NCBI GenBank assembly: GCA_946480965.1
Contig: CAMLMI010000243.1
Location: forward strand, 1 to 7,099
DNA length: 7,099 nt
Origin: an uncultured Verrucomicrobiales bacterium
Lineage (GTDB): Bacteria > Verrucomicrobiota > Verrucomicrobiae > Limisphaerales > CANJSG01
Direction of reading: 5' to 3'
Below, piece by piece: positions 1 to 6,045 of this stretch. The notes under the pieces were generated by a model, which was not told the origin of the DNA, did no database searches, and worked only from the letters and a program-made list of their open reading frames with translations. Made by a program: the position numbers and the translations under genes. Each line of letters opens with the position of its first letter. Within the stretch, counting starts at the first letter, position 1.

Positions 1-1461
1 GTCCTGTGCCATCGGCCCAGCCTCCTGACCACGCCTTTCACCCCGACTGCGGTTCCGCCAGGAACGGTCTCTGAAACCGAGACCGAATTGGTTTCGTTTC
101 CGTTAATGGAAGTGGCGGTGGAAACGGTTCCCCCCGTGCCCGAAGGCGTCCAAGCGGAGCTGATCGCCGGATGCTGGGTTTGGCCGGTGCCGGTGCCGAC
201 CGAGGACCTGTCTGAAGCGGCTGTTGGGGAAGCTTTGCCGGGCAAGTCCGCGCCCAAGGGCGGGAACGCTCCGGCTGCTTTGCCCCTGGCGACCACGCTG
301 GGCCAAAACGCGGCTACGGTCGAAACGCCGGTGTCGGCCGAAAAGGTTGCGACCCCAGCGACTCTTTTGCCGACAGCGACTTCCGCCGTGGTCTTGGACC
401 CCGCCCAATGGCAGGCCGTAGCCACGGCAACTCCCCAGCTTCAAGGAACGGCCGAACGGGCATTGCCGGGTGCGAAACCGGGCGAGCCCGCTTCCCAGCC
501 AATGGCTTCCAAGGAATTGGTCGCCGCCGTGGCTTCCGTTCTGGAGCAGGCGGTGGAAGGGCGGACGGATGGCCACCCGGGCGATCCCGGACCCGGCAAT
601 CCTTCCCCCCAAGGGCAAGAACTGCCGGATCGAAAGGGCCTGAACGGAGCAGTGGAAGCCAAGTTCGAGGCCAAAACCGCGCTTTTTTCCGGAAAACCCG
701 AGGTTTCCACCTCTGGCATATCCACTGCTCGGGAACTGAATCGGATGAACACCGCCACGCTACCGGTCGAAACTGCCGAGCCCAAGGGACAACCCGTTTC
801 CGCCTTCCTCCCCCCGTCCGCACCCGTGCGCGTCGTGCCGGAGCTGGCCGATCTGGCCGCCCAATGGCACCCGAGCGGTCTTCCGGCGGCGTTTGTCGCC
901 ATTTCCCAGGCGCAGGATGTCGGTCCGGTCCAGAGCGCGGATCAGGTGCGGCAGATCGAACGGATCGAAGCCACCGAGAGGCTCAAGGCTGTCGTCAGCC
1001 ACGAAGTGCAGGTGCTGAAGTCCGCCGGGGCCGGGTCCCTCGCCGTCATGCTCCGGCCCAACGCCGACACCGAGCTGTTCGTCCAGTTGACCCGGCAGGG
1101 CGACCGGATCGAGGCGTTCGTGCGGGTGGAGAAGGGCGATTCGGCGGAGTTCCGCCAGGGTTGGGAACGGCTCCAGGCGAGCCTGGCCACGCAGCAGGTG
1201 AAGCTCCTGCCGTTGCAGTCCTCGGACTTCCAGCAACAGCCCCAGCGCCAGTCGGCGCAGCACGAGGGGCATGATTTCAACGAACCGCGCGGCGGGTTCC
1301 GGGACGAACCGGGCTTTGGCCGCGAACAGCGCGGAGATCGCGGGACGCGCGAGGAACGGAGTCCGTTTTCCATCGAGACCCACGACCGGAAACCCAGCCG
1401 GTCGATCCACCCCCGCCGCGCCGTCGCGGGGAATGGAAGGACGCTCGAAACCTGGGCCTGA
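1..1461 (+). CDS. fliK: Flagellar hook-length control protein FliK (5' partial)
   Basis: The reading frame is open from base 1 to the TGA at 1459-1461, giving 486 codons in view. The true start probably lies left of the window; the TTG at 88 is an internal candidate with no Shine-Dalgarno site. FliK is the secreted ruler that sets hook length and switches the export gate from hook to filament substrates. The first ~310 residues are low-complexity, rich in Ala, Pro, Val, Glu and Thr, as in the disordered ruler part of FliK. Bases ~970-1230 encode a compact domain resembling the FliK C-terminal (Flg_hook) domain, with a core GSLAVMLRP..DTELFVQL followed by a helical segment ERLQASLATQQVKLLPL. 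The last ~80 residues form a Gln/Arg/Gly-rich charged tail. Position directly before flgD and flgE, as in Bacillus-type operons, supports the call. The family is weakly conserved, so the assignment rests on the C-terminal domain plus context. Confidence 0.8.
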   Translation, partial: VLCHRPSLLTTPFTPTAVPPGTVSETETELVSFPLMEVAVETVPPVPEGVQAELIAGCWVWPVPVPTEDLSEAAVGEALPGKSAPKGGNAPAALPLATTLGQNAATVETPVSAEKVATPATLLPTATSAVVLDPAQWQAVATATPQLQGTAERALPGAKPGEPASQPMASKELVAAVASVLEQAVEGRTDGHPGDPGPGNPSPQGQELPDRKGLNGAVEAKFEAKTALFSGKPEVSTSGISTARELNRMNTATLPVETAEPKGQPVSAFLPPSAPVRVVPELADLAAQWHPSGLPAAFVAISQAQDVGPVQSADQVRQIERIEATERLKAVVSHEVQVLKSAGAGSLAVMLRPNADTELFVQLTRQGDRIEAFVRVEKGDSAEFRQGWERLQASLATQQVKLLPLQSSDFQQQPQRQSAQHEGHDFNEPRGGFRDEPGFGREQRGDRGTREERSPFSIETHDRKPSRSIHPRRAVAGNGRTLETWA

Positions 1462-1480
1462 GACACCGCACCTCCCGTTC

Positions 1481-1936
1481 ATGAGCACCACCATCAGTCC
1501 GACCACGAGCGCCGCCGACATCGAGCGGCTCAACGACCGGCTCTTCGCCAACACGCGCAAACCCTCGGACACCCTCGACCAAAACTCGTTCCTCCAGCTC
1601 CTGGTCACGCAGCTCCAGAACCAGGACCCGAGCGCGCCGATGTCGAACAACGACTTCGCGCAGCAGGTGACGAGCTTCAGCTCCCTCCAGGCGAACCAGA
1701 GCATGCAGACGGACATGGCCTGGCTCCGGTCCAGCGCGCTGATCGGCACCGAGGTGGACGCGATGCCGTCCAACAGCACCAACCAGAAGGATCTCGTGAC
1801 GGGCGTCGTCACCAGCGTGACCCTGGTCGATGGCGTGCCCCAGATCATCCTCGATGGCGATCCGGACAAGACCTTCAAGATGTCCCAGGTGCAGAACGTC
1901 AGCATCGCCCGTCCCGAACCCCAACCGTCCAACTGA
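1481..1936 (+). CDS. flgD: Flagellar hook assembly scaffold/cap protein FlgD (short form)
   Basis: FlgD is exported and caps the growing hook so that FlgE subunits polymerise; it is absent from the finished flagellum. The 151-residue product has the diagnostic FlgD N-terminal signature at residues ~32-70: FLQLLVTQLQNQDPSAPM, then NDFAQQVTSFSSLQ. Residues ~86-143 (ALIGTEV ... VTGVVTSV ... GVPQIIL) resemble the small beta-rich region that follows in this family. E. coli FlgD is about 230 residues; this one ends after that region and seems to lack the C-terminal Ig-like portion, similar in length to Bacillus FlgD. The frame is open back to an ATG at 1271 inside fliK, but that extension is Arg/Pro-rich, looks like out-of-frame fliK sequence, and is not FlgD-like. 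The ATG at 1481, 19 bases after the fliK stop, is preferred. No Shine-Dalgarno site is visible; the spacer is C/T-rich. Confidence 0.9.
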   Translation: MSTTISPTTSAADIERLNDRLFANTRKPSDTLDQNSFLQLLVTQLQNQDPSAPMSNNDFAQQVTSFSSLQANQSMQTDMAWLRSSALIGTEVDAMPSNSTNQKDLVTGVVTSVTLVDGVPQIILDGDPDKTFKMSQVQNVSIARPEPQPSN

Positions 1937-1943
1937 TCATTCT

Positions 1944-2801
1944 ATGCTTCGTTCCCTCACTTCGGCCGTCAGCGGCCTCCAGAGCTTCCAGGGCCAGATG
2001 GACGTCATCGGCAACAACATCGCCAACGTCAACACCACCGGCTACAAGGGCGCGCGCACGGAGTTCGCCGACGCCTTCAGCCAGACCATGCGCGGCTCCT
2101 CCCCCGCCACGACCACCAGCTCGGGCCTGACCTCCATCCAGATCGGCTCCGGCGTCAGCACCAGCGCCATCCAGACCCTCTACACCCAGGGCGCGCTCAG
2201 CCGCACCGGCGTGAACACGGACATGGCCATCGCCGGCGAGGGCTTCTTCCTCGTGAAGGACGTGGCCAGCGGCACGACCTACGCCACCCGCGACGGCACG
2301 TTCCACCTCGACGCCAACGGCTACCTCGTCACCTCCGGCGGCCTCCGCGTCCAGGGCAACGACATCTCCCAGGGCGTCACCACCTTCGGCGACATCAAGA
2401 TCGACTCCGACGGTTCGATGGACGCCAACAACCAGCCGCTCGACGTCCTCGGCTGGACGGTGGACACGAGCGGCGACATCAACGTCACCCTCTCCGACGG
2501 CACCACCAGCATCACCCGCGGCACCATCCTGCTGCAGAACTTTGCCAACCCCCAGGCGCTGATGAAGGAGGGCAACAACCTCTACACCGGCCTGGCCAAC
2601 GCGAACCCCCTGAGCGATCCCACCCGTCCCGGCACCGAAGGCATCGGCACCGTCGTCGCCGGCGCGCTGGAGCTCTCCAACGTGGACCTCGCCAAGGAGT
2701 TCTCCGACCTGATCATCACGCAGCGCGCCTTCCAGGCCACTTCGCGCATCATCACCACCAGCGACGAGATCCTGCAGGAACTCGTCAACCTGAAGCGCTA
2801 A
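1944..2801 (+). CDS. flgE: Flagellar hook protein FlgE (compact form)
   Basis: This gene encodes the hook subunit or a very close hook/rod-family paralogue. The 285-residue product begins with the classic family signature: SAVSGLQSFQGQMDVIGNNI at residues 7-26, then ANVNTTGYKGARTEFADAF. The middle segment VNTDMAIAGEGFFLV (90-104) and TRDGTFHLDANGYLVT (115-130) are the usual FlgE/F/G D1 elements. The C-terminus, ALELSNVDLAKEFSDLIITQ (241-260) followed by RAFQATSRIITTSDEILQEL and NLKR, matches the FlgE D0 helix better than FlgG. E. coli FlgE is about 400 residues and FlgG about 260, so this hook protein has little or no D2 domain. Position right after flgD favours FlgE over FlgF or FlgG. The ATG at 1944, 7 bases after the flgD stop, matches the family N-terminus; an upstream in-frame extension overlapping flgD is not family-like. 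There is no cysteine, so a spirochete-type lysinoalanine hook cross-link is not expected. Confidence 0.88.
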   Translation: MLRSLTSAVSGLQSFQGQMDVIGNNIANVNTTGYKGARTEFADAFSQTMRGSSPATTTSSGLTSIQIGSGVSTSAIQTLYTQGALSRTGVNTDMAIAGEGFFLVKDVASGTTYATRDGTFHLDANGYLVTSGGLRVQGNDISQGVTTFGDIKIDSDGSMDANNQPLDVLGWTVDTSGDINVTLSDGTTSITRGTILLQNFANPQALMKEGNNLYTGLANANPLSDPTRPGTEGIGTVVAGALELSNVDLAKEFSDLIITQRAFQATSRIITTSDEILQELVNLKR

Positions 2802-2824
2802 TCCTCCAACCGCCCCCGACGACC

Positions 2825-3448
2825 ATGTCCGACCACAAGGAAGAAGCCAAAGCCGCCGCGCCGGCCGTCGCCGCCGCCGGTGGCGGCATGAAGGCCATGC
2901 TCCCCCTCATCATCACCGCCGCGCTGATGCCCGTGCTGGCCTACGCCATGACCGCCTTCGTGCTGGTGCCCCAGCTCAAGTCGGCCGTGGGCGCCACCTC
3001 CGCTCCGGCCGGGGAAGGGGCCCATGCCGAGGAAGATTCCCACGGCGGCGGCCACGGCAAGGCGGAGGAAGGCGGCCATGGAGCCGCAGCGGGTGGCCAC
3101 GGCGCGCCGTCCGGCGGACACGGTGCCGCCGCCCCGGTTTCCAAGGGCGCCCCCAAGTTCACCCTCCCCAAGCTCGTCGTGAACCTCGCCGGCACCTCCG
3201 GCACCCGATACCTCATGGCCAGCCTCACGCTCGTCGGCGAAAAGAAGAACTTCGTGGACGTGCTCGAGGAGAACAAGGACCAGATCCTCGACGTCACCAC
3301 CGGCGCGCTCAACTCCAAGACCATCCCCGACCTGGAGAAGCCCGGCGCCCGCAACCAGATCCGCTCGGAGCTGATCACCGTCATCAACAACGCCCTCGGC
3401 GGCGACGTGGTGAAGGAGATCTACATCACCGAGATGGCCATCCAGTAA
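2825..3448 (+). CDS. fliL: Flagellar basal body-associated protein FliL
   Basis: FliL is an inner-membrane protein that surrounds the stator units and supports motor torque. The 207-residue product has a short Ala/Lys-rich cytoplasmic N-terminus, one membrane segment at about residues 24-48 (MLPLIITAALMPVLAYAMTA), an unusual His/Gly-rich linker at ~65-103, and a periplasmic FliL domain from ~110. In that domain, FTLPKLVVNLAGTSGTRYLM matches the typical start (VNLA...RYL). ALNSKTIPDL (161-170) and the C-terminal VVKEIYITEMAIQ correspond to the family end, usually V..VYFTEFVIQ. The gene lies between flgE and fliM, as in Bacillus and many other flagellar operons. The ATG at 2825 follows a 23-base spacer with no Shine-Dalgarno site. 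The linker is longer than in the usual ~150-180 residue FliL and accounts for the extra length. Confidence 0.93.
   Translation: MSDHKEEAKAAAPAVAAAGGGMKAMLPLIITAALMPVLAYAMTAFVLVPQLKSAVGATSAPAGEGAHAEEDSHGGGHGKAEEGGHGAAAGGHGAPSGGHGAAAPVSKGAPKFTLPKLVVNLAGTSGTRYLMASLTLVGEKKNFVDVLEENKDQILDVTTGALNSKTIPDLEKPGARNQIRSELITVINNALGGDVVKEIYITEMAIQ
3047..3124 (+). repeat. Imperfect tandem repeat encoding GGHG units in the FliL linker
   Basis: Four GGHG tetrapeptides occur at FliL residues 75-78, 83-86, 90-93 and 97-100, spaced 8, 7 and 7 residues apart. At the DNA level they are imperfect copies of GGCGGCCACGGC with third-base changes, separated by Ala/Glu/Pro/Ser codons. Two further histidines lie just upstream at residues 67 and 73. 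The segment joins the membrane anchor to the periplasmic FliL domain and is probably flexible. Confidence 0.75.
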
Positions 3449-3476
3449 GCTCCAGGACTTCCACCCCACCCCAGCC

Positions 3477-4493
3477 ATGGACCCGGCCAACGACACCCAG
3501 GAACAGTCCGAAGTTCTTTCACAGAGCGAGGTCGAACGGCTGCTCGCGGAGGTTTCGCAGAACGACCACAGCGTCGTCGTCCACCAGGGCGGGGAACAGA
3601 AGAGCCGCCTCTCCAAGGAGACGATCCAGCCCTACGACTTCCGCAACCCGGTCTTCCTCTCCCAGGCCGACCTCCGGAAGCTCCGCCTCCACCACGAGGA
3701 GTTCATCAAGAACCTCGCCTCCCGGCTCTCCATGTATCTGCGGCTCGAAATGGGCCTGCAGATGTCGAAGCTCCACACGATCCCCTTCGAGAAGTTCACC
3801 GAGGGCCTGAACAATCCCGGCTACATCAGCGTGTTCAAGATCGAGCCCCTGCGCGGGCTCTGCATCCTCGAGCTCCATCCCCGGCTCGGCCTCACCATGG
3901 TGGACCGGATGATGGGCGGCCCCGCCCACTCCATCAACCACGAGCACGACCTCTCCGACATCGAGCACGCGCTGCTCGAACAGGTCGTCGGCCTCATCAT
4001 GGCCGAATGGTGCGGCTCCTGGGCCGAGTTCCAGGAGCTCCGCCCCAAGATGATCGGCACGGAGAACAACGGCCGTTTCCTCCAGACCGCCCCGCACGAC
4101 ACGATCTTCCTCGCGATGACGCTGGAAGCGCGCGTCGGCGACTGCATGGAGCAGATGCAGATCGGCGTCCCCTTCCACACCATCGAGCCCCTCATCCGCC
4201 GCCTCAGCCACAACATCGACGCCCACGTGGACAACGGCCCGACCAACGCGCGTCCGGCCTGGAACCACGCCTTCGACGACGTGCCCGTGCCCGTCACCGC
4301 CGAATGGCAGGGCCTGGAGCTGACCGCCGGTGCCATCGCCTGTCTCCGCGAGGGCGACGTGCTCAAGCTCGACCCCGCGATGGCCCAGGAGGTGAAGATC
4401 CGCCTCTCCCAGATCACCAAGTTCAACGGCAGCCTCGGCACCCGCGACGGGCGCTGGGCCGTCCAGATCGGCAACGTCCTCAAGAATCACTGA
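3477..4493 (+). CDS. fliM: Flagellar motor switch protein FliM
   Basis: FliM is the middle layer of the cytoplasmic C-ring; it binds CheY-P and joins FliG to FliN. The 338-residue product starts with the CheY-binding peptide LSQSEVERLL (residues 14-23; the family form is LSQ.EIDALL). A linker follows, then IQPYDFRNP (50-58), the usual entry into the CheC-like middle domain, which runs to about residue 245 and includes IPFEKFTEGLNNPGYISVFK and MVDRMMGGPA. A C-terminal SpoA domain covers about 268-335 (LTAGAIACLREGDVLKLD ... WAVQIGNVL). The length is close to E. coli FliM (334). The GGxG loop that contacts FliG in the family reads GGPA here (residues 147-150). The ATG at 3477 places the CheY-binding motif near the N-terminus, as expected. 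No convincing Shine-Dalgarno site is seen in the 28-base spacer; fliN follows after 5 bases. Confidence 0.96.
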   Translation: MDPANDTQEQSEVLSQSEVERLLAEVSQNDHSVVVHQGGEQKSRLSKETIQPYDFRNPVFLSQADLRKLRLHHEEFIKNLASRLSMYLRLEMGLQMSKLHTIPFEKFTEGLNNPGYISVFKIEPLRGLCILELHPRLGLTMVDRMMGGPAHSINHEHDLSDIEHALLEQVVGLIMAEWCGSWAEFQELRPKMIGTENNGRFLQTAPHDTIFLAMTLEARVGDCMEQMQIGVPFHTIEPLIRRLSHNIDAHVDNGPTNARPAWNHAFDDVPVPVTAEWQGLELTAGAIACLREGDVLKLDPAMAQEVKIRLSQITKFNGSLGTRDGRWAVQIGNVLKNH

Positions 4494-4498
4494 CAGTC

Positions 4499-4753
4499 AT
4501 GGATGCTACCTCCCCCAACCTCGACGTGCTCATGGAAGTCCCGGTCAAAGTGACCGTGGAACTCGGCTCCTGCATGATGCCCATGAAGGACGTCCTCCAG
4601 CTCGGCTCCGGCTCCGTCGTCCAGCTCGACAAGGTGGCCGACGCCCCGGTCGATCTCTACGTGAACCAGCGCCGCATCGCCATCGGCGAGGTCGTCGTCG
4701 TCGAGGACCAGTTCGGCATCAAGATCACCAAGATCCTCGGTTCCTCCGAGTGA
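4499..4753 (+). CDS. fliN: Flagellar motor switch protein FliN (minimal SpoA form)
   Basis: FliN forms the base of the C-ring, takes part in CheY-P-dependent switching, and docks the export ATPase complex through FliH. The product is only 84 residues and is nearly all SpoA domain: VLMEVPVKVTVELGSCMMPM (residues 10-29), DVLQLGSGSVVQLDKVADAP (31-50), VDLYVNQRRIAIGEVVVVED (51-70), then QFGIKITKIL. These are the standard FliN strands, including the conserved G.V..LD......V.L.VN...IA.GEVVV. E. coli FliN has 137 residues and Bacillus FliY is much longer with a CheC-like phosphatase part; this protein lacks both kinds of N-terminal extension. The frame is open far upstream inside fliM, but that is shadow sequence. 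The ATG at 4499, 5 bases after the fliM stop, gives the sensible start. The very short spacing suggests translational coupling to fliM. Confidence 0.95.
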   Translation: MDATSPNLDVLMEVPVKVTVELGSCMMPMKDVLQLGSGSVVQLDKVADAPVDLYVNQRRIAIGEVVVVEDQFGIKITKILGSSE

Positions 4754-4761
4754 TCCCCTCC

Positions 4762-5256
4762 ATGCCTGCCCGCCTCAAATCTTCCCTGGCCCTCGCCGCC
4801 GTCGTTCTTGGCGCGTGCGCCGCTTCCGCCGCCGAGACCAACGCCCTGATCTACGGGGCCGCCCCCACGCCGCCCGCCGTCGCGCCCGACATGAACGTCG
4901 GCGAGTCGCTGGCCCGCGTCTTCGGCGCGCTCGTCGTCGTCATGGCGCTCTTCTTCGGAGCCGTCTGGTTCTACCGGAACTGGCAGGGCGTGCTGGCCCG
5001 CAAACATGGCGGGATGCGCCTGAACGTGATGGAGGTCCGCTCCCTCGGGAACAAACAGACGCTCGTCGTCGTCGGCTACGGCTCCCAACGGATGCTGGTC
5101 GGCGCCAGCCCGGCCGGCATCAACATGCTGACCCATCTCCCGGCCGACGAAACCGCTCCGGCCGCCGAATCCACCGGCCAGGAAACCTCCCCCTCCAAAC
5201 CGCCCCGCTTCATGGAAGCCCTCCAGCAGGTGCTCAACAACCGGAGGGGATCGTGA
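4762..5256 (+). CDS. fliO: Flagellar export-gate assembly protein FliO
   Basis: FliO is a small membrane protein that helps FliP assemble into the export gate. The 164-residue product has a hydrophobic N-terminal signal-like segment (residues 1-24), a short Pro/Ala periplasmic stretch, one membrane span at ~51-71 (ARVFGALVVVMALFFGAVWF), then the conserved cytoplasmic FliO domain at ~85-127: MRLNVMEVRSLGNKQTLVVV, GYGSQRMLVGASPAGINMLT. It ends with a Pro/Ser/Thr linker and a short helix RFMEALQQVL. FliO is poorly conserved, but RSLG...TLVVV...R.LVG.S..GI is the usual pattern, and its place directly before fliP supports the call. The signal segment contains LGAC at residues 16-19, resembling a lipobox, and ASA at 21-23, which could be a signal peptidase I site. 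A GTG at 4750 overlapping the fliN stop is an alternative start, adding four residues; the ATG is preferred. Confidence 0.88.
   Translation: MPARLKSSLALAAVVLGACAASAAETNALIYGAAPTPPAVAPDMNVGESLARVFGALVVVMALFFGAVWFYRNWQGVLARKHGGMRLNVMEVRSLGNKQTLVVVGYGSQRMLVGASPAGINMLTHLPADETAPAAESTGQETSPSKPPRFMEALQQVLNNRRGS
5243..5247 (+). promoter_or_regulatory. Strong Shine-Dalgarno site (GGAGG) for fliP
   Basis: GGAGG lies inside the last codons of fliO, 5 bases before the GTG at 5253. It fixes the fliP start and shows that the host ribosome can use a classical Shine-Dalgarno site, although most genes in this window lack one. Confidence 0.75.
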
Positions 5257-6038
5257 ACCTCCGCTCCGGCCTTCGTTGGTTCGCGCTGCTGTTCGCGCTC
5301 TTCGCCTTCACCGCCGGCCCCGTGCTGGCCCAGGCCCCCGCTCCGGCCCCGGCCGGCGGCGTGCAGGCGCCCTTCGGCATCAACGTGTCGATGAACAACG
5401 ACGCCACGCAGGACGTCGATTCCGCGCTCAAGGTCATCGTCATCATGACGCTGCTGACGCTGGCCCCGTCCATCGTCCTGCTGATGACCTCGTTCACCCG
5501 CACGGTCATCGTCCTTTCCTTCGTCCGCACCGCGTTGTCGCTCCAGGGCGCGCCGTCGAACCAGATCATCGTCGGCCTCTCGCTCTTCCTCACCTTCTTC
5601 ATCATGGCTCCCACCTGGGAGAAGATCGACGCCGAGGCCCTCACGCCCTATCGCGCCAAGGAGATCAGCAGCCAGGAGGCGCTGAAGCGGGCCACCGTCC
5701 CGATCAAGACCTTCATGCTGAAGCAGGCCCGTCCCAAGGACGTCGAGCTGTTCATCGAGCTGGCCAAGCTCGGCCCCACCACGCTGGAGGAGCTCCCCCT
5801 CAAGGTCGTCATCCCCGCCTTCATCATGAGCGAGCTGCGCACGGCCTTCCAGATGGGCTTCCTGCTCTTCCTGCCCTTCATCCTGATCGACCTCGTCGTC
5901 GCCACCGTGCTGATGAGCATGGGCATGATGATGATGCCGCCCATGACCATTTCCCTCCCGTTGAAGATCCTGCTCTTCGTCCTCGTGGACGGCTGGAACC
6001 TGCTCGTGAAGTCCATCGTGATGAGCTTCGGAGGATGA
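5253..6038 (+). CDS. fliP: Flagellar type III export-gate protein FliP
   Basis: FliP is the main subunit of the FliP-FliQ-FliR export gate in the MS-ring. The 261-residue product begins with a cleavable-type signal peptide (residues 1-27, positive n-region, hydrophobic core, VLA before Q28), as known for enterobacterial FliP, followed by an Ala/Pro stretch. The FliP core then follows: ALKVIVIMTLLTLAPSIVLL (58-77), FTRTVIVLSFVRTALSLQG (81-99), NQIIVGLSLFLTFFIMAP (103-120). The family signature is in the C-terminal half: IPAFIMSELRTAFQMGFLLF (187-206), LPFILIDLVVATVLMSMGMM (207-226), MMPPMTISLPLKILLFVLVD (227-246). The length is close to E. coli FliP (245). The start is a GTG whose last two bases begin the TGA of fliO, a 4-base overlap, with GGAGG correctly spaced upstream. 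This start also yields the signal peptide. Translational coupling to fliO is likely, fitting FliO's role in FliP assembly. Confidence 0.97.
   Translation: MNLRSGLRWFALLFALFAFTAGPVLAQAPAPAPAGGVQAPFGINVSMNNDATQDVDSALKVIVIMTLLTLAPSIVLLMTSFTRTVIVLSFVRTALSLQGAPSNQIIVGLSLFLTFFIMAPTWEKIDAEALTPYRAKEISSQEALKRATVPIKTFMLKQARPKDVELFIELAKLGPTTLEELPLKVVIPAFIMSELRTAFQMGFLLFLPFILIDLVVATVLMSMGMMMMPPMTISLPLKILLFVLVDGWNLLVKSIVMSFGG
6030..6034 (+). promoter_or_regulatory. Probable Shine-Dalgarno site (GGAGG) for fliQ
   Basis: GGAGG lies in the last codons of fliP, 11 bases before the fliQ ATG at 6046, which is somewhat longer than the optimum. It partly encodes the C-terminal Gly-Gly of FliP, so the match could be a coding coincidence. 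Confidence 0.4.
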
Positions 6039-6045
6039 CGCCGCC

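Noticed and set aside
88..90. TTG at 88 as the start of fliK.
   Set aside because: The frame is open all the way to base 1, no Shine-Dalgarno site precedes the TTG, and FliK usually has a longer N-terminus; the gene is better treated as partial.
1271..1480. In-frame N-terminal extension of flgD overlapping the 3' end of fliK, starting at ATG 1271.
   Set aside because: The extension encodes Arg/Pro/Ala-rich sequence unlike any FlgD N-terminus and mirrors fliK coding in another frame; the ATG at 1481 gives the family-typical start.
1830..1943. In-frame upstream extension of flgE overlapping flgD.
   Set aside because: The FlgE family N-terminus begins exactly at the ATG at 1944; the extension is out-of-frame flgD sequence.
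4007..4498. Long in-frame upstream extension of fliN inside fliM.
   Set aside because: The translation is dominated by Arg, Pro and His, typical of a shifted frame in GC-rich coding DNA, and fliM is clearly the real gene there.
4750..4761. GTG at 4750 as the start of fliO, overlapping the fliN stop.
   Set aside because: It adds only four residues to the signal segment; the ATG at 4762 is the simpler choice, though the GTG cannot be excluded.
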